A stretch of 64,000 bases of DNA from Romanomermis culicivorax (Eukaryota; Nematoda; Enoplea; Mermithida; Mermithidae): contig CAWUHX010000399.1 in the NCBI GenBank assembly GCA_963922205.1, forward strand, positions 145,970-209,969, read 5' to 3'. The notes beneath the pieces are model-generated. The model did no database searches, was not told the origin of the DNA, and worked only from the letters and a program-made list of their open reading frames with translations. This document shows positions 55,641 to 64,000 of the stretch, piece after piece. A program made the translations under genes and the position numbers. Position 1 is the first letter of the stretch, and each line of letters begins with the position of its first letter.

Positions 55641-56824
55641 TTGTTCCTCATTCCCGCGCGAAGAACAGAACAATTTCCGAGTTTTTATATTATAAAATGC
55701 TGTAAAATAAATCTCTGCAACAAATATTCGTGAACAGAAGTTCTAAAATCACAGTCCGGAATGCATGGTTGGCAAGGCTTTTGTTTTTTGGTTCAAAAAA
55801 ATCAAAAAATTGAAAAATCTCTGGTTTTTTAGGGTTTTTCCAAATACGAACAAAATTTAAATTTAATTTTTGAGATATATGTTCAGAATCGTACGCGTAT
55901 CCAGGATTTTTAAAAAGTGGGGGAATTTTCCAAATTTTTTTAGAATTCATTGAATAAAAAGAAAATCATTTATGCACTAAAGACGACTTCGAATTTTTTT
56001 ACAAGTCGGTTCCCTTCCCAATTATAGTCCAAACTGGCATTTTCGGACTCCTCAAGATGCCAGCTATCCAAATCAGTTCGAAAATCTGGGGACGCGGGGC
56101 CTTCAGGAACTCATTTGCATAAAATCTGCACACATGTCACATACTCCTTGTCACTGCAGAAAAATCTTACTAACTTGGACTTAATGCGTTTACCACTACA
56201 CAATTTCACCAGAAAGTACAAACACAATATTACTTTAAGACCCTTGATACTATTTTAACTAACAACTTCATTTGGAAGAGCCTCAACAGTGCTGAGCCGT
56301 TAAGGCGCAGCTGCTCTACCCTAAGCCTAAGGAAAATTTTAAAGGAAAAATAAATGTCTACTTACTAGTCACAAAAATCCATGCTCAAAATTAACAAACA
56401 GCTCATATACAATAATTAGGCTGAAGGCCGGGAACCGACTTATAAAATTTAGCCGACGACTTATTTTCAGTTAGTTATGTGTCTTGGATTAGTGCTCAAA
56501 ATTTTTGTTTGACGAAAAGTATAATATAATAATTTAATTTGGGAATTGTGATGTATAAGTACAATGATATTGCTGAAAATTTTAAATGTAAAAAAATTTA
56601 GGGGGAATTCCCTCCTTCCCTTCAAAATACGGGCCTGTTCAGAATGATTATCAGAATACTTTAAAAAGCTCAAAACGCTTAAATAAAGCGTTCATGAGCA
56701 TTTTCTAGCGAAAAAAACGAAGATTTTAAGACGAAAACTTGTCTTCAAAAAATTTTCCACATGTGGAAAAAAATTTGACCTCTTTCCACATTTGTGGAAA
56801 AAAAGTTCGTGGAAAAAACAGTGC
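55641..56824. other. Non-coding spacer
   Basis: No gene seen. ACTCGGAATTT-like and GGGAATTTTCCAAATTTTTT stretches repeat those around 55080 and 55920. Confidence 0.45.
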
Positions 56825-57935
56825 AGCAACCAGGGTTTTTTTTGCACACAGCAACCAAATTTCGGGCTGTGCAACCAAATTTTTTCTGCCAAGTTGCACA
56901 GTGCAACTTGAGGGCTGACTGCTCTTTTGATTAGGTTATAGGGTTGTCTATCCGGAGATGCATTTTTTTGCGTTCTAAAATGGAAAAAAGTGAAAATTTT
57001 CCGGCGCTTCGCGCCGGTTTCAAATTCATTTATAATTTATTATATTATTCTAGCGCGCGGTTAGAAAAGGTCATTCTAGTTAGTGTTTATAGCTTCTAGT
57101 TATCAACATATTATGGATAAATGTTTGATCCTGTATTGTTTTTTGACGAATTTGATGAAAACTAACATTTTTCTCGGTCATTTTCTCAAAATTTTTTTGC
57201 GATCTTCATATGAAAACTTTGACTTTCATGTGATTAATACATTTTGAGTGTAAGACAATGCTAGAAATTTTTGATCCAAATTCTTAGTCGCTTGCCTAGA
57301 TATGACTACATTAGAGTAATTTGTTCGGCGCGGAGCGCCGAAAATTTTTCCTGAATTCCAATATTCTAGAACGCTGGAAAATGAATCTTTCCACCTTTTA
57401 TTTCCCAGACAGAACGTTCGATTTTTCGGTGAATTTAATGAATTTTCAGTCAGACAAACTAAAATTCAAAAACTAGGCAAGCGACTAAGAATTTGGATCT
57501 TTCAATCGGCAAAAATTTCTAGCATTGTCTTACTCTCAAAATGTTTTAATCACATGAAAATCAAAATTTGTATGGAGATTGCAAAAAATTTTGGGAAAAT
57601 AAAATGACCAATAGTTTTCAATAAAATTCGTCAAAAAACAATACAGGATGAAACATTTATCAATAATAATTTGATAATTAGAACCTATAAGCACTAGTGT
57701 TCTAGGCGCACACTGGAATAATACAAAAATTATAAATAAATTGACACCGTTCGCGCCGGAAAATTTTCACTTTTTCTCATTTTAGAACGCATAAAAATGC
57801 ATCTCCGGACAGAAAACCCTATAATGTAATCAAAAGAGCAGTCAGGCTTCAAGTTGCACTGTGCAATCTGGCAGAAAAAATTTGGTTGCACAGCCCGAAA
57901 TTTGGTTGCTGTGTGCAAAAAAAACCCTGCAAAAT
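56825..57935. mobile_element. 1.1-kb near-perfect palindromic element
   Basis: Left arm start AGGGTTTTTTTTGCACACAG is mirrored by CTGTGTGCAAAAAAAACCCT at the right end. Matches continue inward (TTGCACAGTGCAACTTGA, CGGAGATGCATTTTT, CCTGTATTGTTTTTTGACGA, GTAAGACAATGCTAGAAATT) almost to the centre at ~57310-57465. No coding capacity. Confidence 0.75.
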
Positions 57936-57949
57936 TGAACTCGTTCCGA

Positions 57950-58010
57950 ATCACTAAGCATTAGGGACGAAGTGTTAGTCCTCTTCTGATTGGCCGAAAT
58001 TACCGCCCCC
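57950..58010 (-). other. Unoccupied paralogue of the G-rich MITE insertion site
   Basis: The reverse complement reads GGTAATTTCGGCCAATCAGA then AGAGGACTAACACTTCGTCC. It matches the two flanks at 58210-58232 and 60173-60200 but without the insert. Confidence 0.6.
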
Positions 58011-58232
58011 AGACGGTTTTTCGCATATGTATTTTTCATTAATTTTTTTTTTAAAATTTTCCTTAGGCTTAAGCTTAGGGTACAGCAGCTGCGCCCGAGG
58101 GGCGCAATGCTGTTGAGGCTCTTCCAAGTGAAGTTGTTAATTAAAACCATTTAAAACGCATATAATGCATTTTCGACATCTCAAAAATTTTGACCAATCA
58201 ACAAGGGGGTGGTAATTTCGGCCAATCAAAAG

Positions 58233-58540
58233 CATACCTGTAAGACCTCCGACCAGTTGGGGGAGGGGGGGGTTAAACCGAAATTGGGGGGGGGGGGGGT
58301 CGAAAAAAGTAAAAAAAAATGCACTTTTTTGCAAATTTTTTTAATTTTTTCCAAACTAGGGGGGGGGGGGGGTTGGGTGATGTTGGGTACATGGTTGGCC
58401 AAGTTGGGGGGGGGGTCTCCCCCCAACCCCCTGAGTACAGGCATACCTGTAAGACCACCGACCAGTTGGGGGGGGGGTATAAATCCGAAATTTGGGGGGG
58501 GGGGGTGCAGTTTTTTTTCCTCAAATGGGGTCTTTTCAGG
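58233..58540 (+). mobile_element. G-rich TIR element, copies 1 and 2 (joined)
   Basis: Copy 1 starts CATACCTGTAAGACC at 58233; copy 2 starts the same way at 58442. Each has runs of 8-14 G. Copy 2 lacks its 3' end. Copy 1 is preceded by ATCAAAAG. Confidence 0.7.
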
Positions 58541-59039
58541 AAAAAATTTCGAAATGAGGAAAAAAATTTTCGGTATGGTTCTCATTGAGGAAAAAATTTT
58601 GGGGAATTTAAAACCGATAAGATGTGTTTTTGGTGGACTTAAAAGGGTCAAAATCTCAAAATTTTCCGGCGCTTCGCGCCGATCATGGGTTAATCTCAAC
58701 TATTTTCTATCAGGCGCGGCCGTTAGCATATCTACTCCGACTTACTGATTAATGCTCAACAGTTTCCATCAATCAAGTTAGCTCGTTTCATTTTCTAATC
58801 GTTAACAGTTCATTATGTCGCCCAAAATTGAGATTTTTCATCAATTCTATCAATTTTTTCTCTCGATGCTTGGAATTTTTCAAACATTTGCAACCTGAAC
58901 TTTTGTCTTTATTGAAGATGGAAATCGAAGACATCATTCTAGAGTGCGATTTTATAACTTCTGTTCATGAATATCTTTTGGAGAGATTTATTTTCCAGCG
59001 TTTTAGAATATAAAAACCCGAAAATTTTTTCGGCGCTGC

Positions 59040-59419
59040 GCCGGAATTTGAAACAAATTACAGTTCATCAGTTTGATTTTAATTTATTTCTGAACGTTGT
59101 GAAGGTTCATTTTCCAGCGTTTTAGAAAGTGAAAATCGACAAATTTTTCTGGCGCTCCGCGCCGGACCAAGAGGCAGAACTAAATAAAATTAGGTGATTC
59201 TAATCGGAACCACAGAAATGTCAGTAGAGCGGATAAATTCCTGAGAACTCTATCGTTAACATGGCTCCTGTAGAACACCAATATATTCTTCATGAGCTCA
59301 TTTTTAACTAACATAACCAGAATTTTCTCAATTTTTTTCCTCATTTTTGCAGGTTTCTGACTCCAAATACAACGAAATGCTTGGGCATGCTCCTAAAATG
59401 CATAAAAAAGCATCCGTAG
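59040..59419 (+). repeat. Direct copy of the 53.7-kb arm sequence
   Basis: Shares TTCATCAGTTTGATTTTAAT, CTAATCGGAACCACA, AACTCTATCGTTAACA and ATGCATAAAAAAGCA with 53710-54070, in the same orientation. Confidence 0.7.
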
Positions 59420-59626
59420 CATACCTGTACTTGGCGGGGGGTTGGGGGGGCACCACCCCCATACTTGGCCAACCCTGTACCCAAAATCATTTTTCCCCGC
59501 CCCCCCCCCAGTTAAAAAAAATTTTCAAAAAAGTGTATGTTTTTTGGCCTTTTTTGGGAAAAAATTTGACTTTTTCCTACCCCCTACCCAACTGGTCCGG
59601 AGGGTCTTTACAGATATGATCCGTAG
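59412..59626 (-). mobile_element. G-rich TIR element, copy 3 (inverted), with 8-bp TSD
   Basis: Element 59420-59618 begins CATACCTGTACTTGG and ends TTTACAGATATG; ATCCGTAG flanks both sides (59412-59419, 59619-59626). Inner C runs reach 9. Confidence 0.85.
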
Positions 59627-59728
59627 CAACATTATAAACGTTTTTATAAATGAGGAAAATTTTTGGAAAATGAGGAAAAAAATTTTGGGTCCGGTTCTCA
59701 TGTGGAAAAAATCTTCGAAGGAAAAAAA

Positions 59729-60180
59729 AACGGTGGGGGGGGGGGGGGGTAGAAAAAAGTCGAAATTTTTCCCAAAAAAGGCCAAAAAACATACACTTTT
59801 CTGCAGGAATTTGTTTAATTCTTTCCAAACTGGAGGGGGGGTTTGGATCCCCCAAGTACAGGTATGATCAAAAGCATACCTGTAAGACCTCCGACCTAGT
59901 TGGGGAGGGGGGTAAATCCGAATTTTGGGGGATAAGCATACCTGTAAGACCTCCGACCAGTTGGGGGGGGGGGGGTAAATCCGAAATTTTGGGGGGGGGG
60001 GAGGAAAAAGTCGAAATTTTTCCCAAAAAAGGCCAAAAAACATACACTTTTTTTGAAAATTTTTTCAAATTTTTTCCAAACTGGGGGGGGGGGGGGTTGG
60101 GGGGAAATGATTTTGGGTACAGGGTTGGCCAAGTTGGGGAGGGGTCCCCCCCCCCCCCAAGTACAGGTATTGATCAAAAG
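59729..60180 (+). mobile_element. G-rich TIR elements, copies 4-6, nested
   Basis: A truncated copy ends CAAGTACAGGTATG at 59866. Then a composite 59875-60172 begins CATACCTGTAAGACC (again at 59937) and ends CAAGTACAGGTATTG. ATCAAAAG lies at 59867-59874 and 60173-60180. Confidence 0.75.
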
Positions 60181-60184
60181 CGGG

Positions 60185-60744
60185 CTAACACTTCGTCCCC
60201 AGCGTTTTATTTTTGTGCACGGACATTTGTGCCAATTGGCACAATGGGCCAAAAAAATTTGTGCCAATGGCACAAAAATTTTTTTGCAGCCCAAAAACAT
60301 ACTGAAAAACCTTTAAAAAGTTTTATGCCAAATATTTGATAAAAACATAACTAAAGATACTTCCGCCCGCACTAATTTGCATTAAAAATCGTGCCAATCT
60401 AAGCACGTCATCAGGGCGATAAGGAAAAACTGATGGAAAAAGCGGTTTATACGATTCGAAAAGAAATCGGATGCTGCGAGAATTCAGATATTTTTAATAG
60501 AATTTTTCAAGGCATTTTATATTCTTCTTTAATTTTCGGATACGAATTTCTTCTTAACACCCGATGTAAATAAATTGAGGATGTCTATAATTGATTTCTC
60601 CTGAAAAAACCTAAGCCGAAAGTCGCGTCGCGTAAATTTTTGTGTTAGAAAATTGTGCCAACAATGTCAATTTTTCTGTTCGAATCAAAACATAAAAAAT
60701 AAAAATTCTCGGTTTTCGGAATCAAACACTTAATAGGCCAGTGG
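60185..60744. other. Spacer with GTGCCAATTGGCAC palindrome
   Basis: The 14-bp perfect palindrome is at 60229-60242, repeated at 61452-61465, with partial copies next to each. No gene. Confidence 0.6.
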
Positions 60745-61002
60745 CATACCTGTAAGACCTCCGACCAGTTCGGGGGGGGGGGGGTTAAATCCGAAATTTT
60801 GGGGGGGGGGGGGTAGGAAAAAAGTCGAAATTTTTCCCAAAAAAGGCCAAAAAAACATACACTTTTTGACAAATTTTTTTAATTTTTTCCCCAACTGGGG
60901 GGGGGTTAGGGGGGGGGAAATGATTTTGGGTATAGGGTTGGCCGAGTTGGGGGGGGGTCCCCCCCCCAACCCCCCCCCCCCAAGTACAGGTATGGGCAGT
61001 GG
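60737..61002 (+). mobile_element. G-rich TIR element, copy 7
   Basis: Element 60745-60994; CATACCTGTAAGACC to CAAGTACAGGTATG. Flanks GCCAGTGG and GGCAGTGG (7 of 8 match). Longest G run about 14. Confidence 0.85.
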
Positions 61003-61177
61003 AAGTTAACTATTTCTATTCATTTTCCAATCATCATTGACAATCTCAAAGTTTCTTGCGATCACTACAAATATACTATTCGAATATAATTTCTCTCAGA
61101 TTCTAGACAAATAAAAGAAAGGAGATTCTACTCATTGACTCGGCGCAGGGCGCCGAGAAAATTTTGCATTTTCAGTC

Positions 61178-61403
61178 GCTGAAATCATACCTGTACTTGG
61201 GGGGGGGTTGGGGGAGGGACCCCCCCAACTTGGCCAACCCAGTACCCAAAATGATTTCCCCCCCCCCAACCCCCCCCCCGGTTGGGAAAAAATTAAAAAA
61301 ATTTGCCAAAAAGTGTATGTTTTTTGGCCTTTTTTGGGAAAAATTTCGACTTTTTTCCTACCCCCCCCCAACTGGTCGGAGGTCTTACAGGTATGGCTGA
61401 AGA
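61178..61403 (-). mobile_element. G-rich TIR element, copy 8 (inverted)
   Basis: Element 61186-61395 starts CATACCTGTACTTGG and ends GGTCTTACAGGTATG; flanks GCTGAAAT and GCTGAAGA (6 of 8 match). Confidence 0.75.
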
Positions 61404-63080
61404 AATGACTAAAAATCGAGGAAATTCAGCTTTCGGCCAGTCAAAAAATTTGTGCCAATTGGCACAAACGCCCAAAATTTTTTGTGCCATTCCAATTTTT
61501 TTGTGCCAAAAACCATGTTTTGACACAAAAAAAACACTGTTCGTCCCTGCTGATGCTTAGTTTCGGAATTCATATGAACACAGTACATCACTCCGAGTGA
61601 AAACCATTTAAGTAAAATAATCAACTTGTTCGTCATAAATTCTGTTGAGCAGCACCTTGCAACTGTCATATTGGTGGACTTCGGAGATTTCAGATTTATA
61701 CCTGATGCGCAATCCGTGATGGTTCAAATATTGATTGACTCTATACACGTACTCCTCAGAGGTAACTTCACGCCAAGTGATTCAATTTTGAAAGTTATCC
61801 GTGCTCGACCATGCCATTTGTTCACATAATTTTGTGTAAAAGTCAACAAATGCCAAAAACTAACCGACAGAATTTTCTCCTTTAAATACCAAAATGGTGG
61901 TAGCTAATGGGATTTTTCGTAAACCTTAAGGGCCATTACTTGCCTTTTTTCCACGGAACGGACCGTCAACAGCTTGTAAGGTTCAGCCTGAAAATTCACT
62001 CTCGATAGAAAGTGACCATAGTTACTGTACCATGGGTCACCGAGCGGTAGCGTGCGCTACCTCCAACTGCACAACCCTGTATCGCCTGAGCGAGTGCAGT
62101 ATTGCCCATAACTAATATGCAGGTTTGGCACGGTGAGTTGTGCGTGAAACATCAAGTCTACGGGTTCAGAGGGAAACGCACGATGGCAGTGCGCATCGTG
62201 ACATTGCACACAGCATATAAATTCTGCTGGGTGTCAGCCAGGACAGGGCGGGTGGAATAGGAAAATTTTTGTTCCTTCTTGATAACCAAAAGAAAAGTCT
62301 TATGGCGGTAAGTTTGTTGGCGGATTAAAGACCGATCATAGTAATCGGCGATTAAATGTCACTTGTAATCCAGGATTAAATTTTTTCGTAAGTTTGTCGG
62401 CCAATTAAACGTCGATTAATTCAATCCAGGATTTAAGCAATCGGTAAGTTCATCAGCTGATTAAAGCTCGATTATCATAGTCGGCGATTATAATAATCTG
62501 AGTTTTCAATCCTGTCCCACACCAGTGTCACATTTTACGCCATGTCACGTGTATGACAGGTTTATCTTGGGAGAGCTGGAGAGGTTTGGGTATCTCATCA
62601 GGTAATACCGTGTTTTAGACGTCACATTGATGGTGAACCATATCAGATTGATCCTATTACAGTGAGTAATAGGCTGTGACTCCTGATGGATACTGGCATT
62701 TTCCCCAGGCTTCCCAAGTTGGCGTTGGGGCCTAACCTGGCAAATGGTGGCTATAGAGAGGTCTATAGTTGGTTCTCTTGTGTTGTCCTTGGGGTCTTGC
62801 TGTAGGGTAATGGACAACGCTGCCAGGCTAGGTGCGACAATCCCCGAGTCCTACTCAGTGAGAGTGGGGACAGGGTCACCCGTAAAATGACCTAAATTAT
62901 GGGACCCGATTATGAACCAGACAGCCCCTTTTAGCCCAAACCTGAGAGGTGGAGGCCCTACTTATCTGTGGAAACCTTGGGAAACCGACTTAGGAAGGAT
63001 TTCCCAACAAATAACCCACAAATAACAATAATCCCCTGAGAAGACTCACCTAGTCCTGTTTCTCAAGCGATTACGACGCA
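61404..63080. other. Repeat-bearing spacer; no gene found
   Basis: It has a GTAAGTTTGTCGGC / CGATTAAA repeat (three variants at ~62305-62490) and, at ~62036-62075, an A-box-like ACCGAGCGGTAGCGTGCGCT that may be a tRNA-derived SINE end. No frame has a recognised protein. Confidence 0.4.
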
Positions 63081-63084
63081 ACGG

Positions 63085-63310
63085 GCGGCAAGTCCCTGGA
63101 TGCTTTCGGTCTTCTGGCACTGGGAGCGGGGGATGCGATCCTCAAACGTCCTAGGCGGCGAGCAGCGGCGAGCGGCGGCAAGCGGGAGGGAGCGGGAGCG
63201 AGCGGGAGGCGAAACTCCAACGTTTAATCCACGAACCAGGGCGGTCGGACACCTGGCACTGATGGGCAGCGGGGGTACTGTAGGCGGTGAGCGGCGGACG
63301 CAGTAAGAGA
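63085..63310 (+). repeat. GC-rich block with GGCGGCGAGCGG units
   Basis: Imperfect tandem GCGGCGAGC / AGCGGGAGGG units, unlike the AT-rich surroundings. Two open frames over it are compositional. Confidence 0.55.
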
Positions 63311-63453
63311 TGCAAGGGTATGCAAATTTATTTAAAATAATAGGCGGCGGACGCAATCGAGTATATAAAAATATGCAAATCGAGAAGGACGACGGACGCG
63401 AAGTGACAACCGGACGAAAGCTTGGTGAACCCAAGAATGAGCGAAAAACTAAA

Positions 63454-63479
63454 GAAACATGTCCTTTTAAGGACATGTT
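63454..63479. repeat. Perfect 12-bp-arm inverted repeat
   Basis: AAACATGTCCTT, two bases, then AAGGACATGTTT. Confidence 0.8.
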
Positions 63480-64000
63480 TGGCTACAGCTGCAGCTTGGG
63501 CGGAGTTTCTCGGCGCTCAAGCTAACTTCTGCAGCTAGACGCGATGCAGAAGATGCCTATGAGCACATAGACATTTTTTCATTCACATGCGTTTAGCACT
63601 GAGGCCGGCTGCAGTGCCTATGCTAAGCATATGAACGTCTTTAGCTAAAACTTCTTAGCTAGTCGTTTTGCGTAACAAAAACGACGCTAATTTTTGATGA
63701 TAAGAGGTGCGTGAGCGCACGAAAAATAGCCATGTGCTCGTGGAGCACGACTGGCAGAAGATTTTAGCTAAAGGGGCCTACTGTAGCCCGCGTTTGTAAA
63801 GAAATAAAAATACAACAAAACGAAACATAGAAATGCATAAAAATATAAAAAACGAACACAAAATGCATGTGTAAAAATGAAATAAACAAAAGCATGATCG
63901 AGTAATAAACGGAACATGAAAAATAACAAAATGTCGGCATGATCGGAATCACGTGACGTTGGAGAATTGAGCGGCACGTGACACGGCGGTCCTTCGAAAA
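63480..64000. other. Right end of window; no gene seen
   Basis: Short inverted motifs (CTTCTTAGCTAG, GCGTGAGCGCACG, GTGCTCGTGGAGCAC) and AT-rich sequence; no supported ORF. Confidence 0.45.

Noticed and set aside
58209-61560. Many Pro/Gly-rich frames
   Set aside because: Products of long G/C runs in the TIR elements; both strands give similar frames.
63063-63476. 137-codon frame over the GC-rich block
   Set aside because: Composition-driven by GGCGGCGAGC units; no motif or splice context.
1-64000. CRISPR array, bacterial operon or rRNA genes
   Set aside because: No regularly spaced identical repeats with unique spacers, and no rRNA core motifs seen; gene structure is eukaryotic.

Overview
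The window reads as a repeat-rich, AT-rich metazoan chromosome, most likely nematode. Introns of about 50 nt, TTTTCAG-type acceptors, scattered TACTGTA(G) strings and Polinton plus gypsy-type elements point that way; the species is not identifiable from sequence alone. Two conserved host genes are present, both on the minus strand: a mitochondrial ribosomal protein uL2m gene (mrpl-2, 22036-26488, six exons) and a succinyl-CoA:3-oxoacid CoA-transferase gene (SCOT/OXCT1, 26752-48458, ten exons found, first exon missing). Only 263 bp separate them, with AATAAA and a possible trans-splice acceptor in the gap, so they may form an operon.

Layout. (1) 1-~11.8 kb: right-hand part of a Polinton/Maverick DNA transposon. 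It carries a partial integrase, two small conserved element proteins, a spliced HMG-box-like protein, a membrane protein, an FtsK/A32-type packaging ATPase and a spliced 384-aa protein (all minus strand), then a protein-primed family B DNA polymerase of 11 exons (plus strand). The two gene sets diverge from an ~810-bp region with a duplicated ~55-bp block. A tandem repeat region follows the polymerase. No capsid or protease gene is visible and may lie left of the window. (2) 12.5-21.6 kb: a complete but decayed Ty3/gypsy-type LTR retrotransposon on the minus strand (GGTG target duplication, LTRs of 910 and 969 bp, polypurine tract, four zinc knuckles, PR-RT-RH-IN). A cysteine-rich, glycosylation-site-rich, membrane-anchored (envelope-like) region lies between Gag and protease. 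It sits inside a pre-existing inverted repeat. (3) 22.0-48.5 kb: the two host genes. The SCOT gene has a 16.2-kb intron (31344-47497) holding a 1.2-kb foldback element and a second, plus-strand gypsy-type element (~35.6-45.4 kb). That element has an extra ORF downstream of integrase and an 8-bp-TSD (hAT-like) MITE at its gag-pol junction. (4) 48.5-64 kb: no convincing protein gene. It is a nest of inverted-repeat elements, GGCGC..GCGCC hairpin motifs, and a cluster of short TIR elements with very long G/C homopolymer runs and 8-bp target duplications, one of which is supported by an empty paralogous site nearby.

How the parts work together: the host genes are ordinary mitochondrial housekeeping genes whose introns have been expanded by mobile DNA. 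The Polinton fragment looks intact in coding terms (every splice junction keeps frame), whereas both retroelements carry stops, frameshifts or a mutated catalytic residue. All exon joins and element edges were worked out by eye; no database search was possible.
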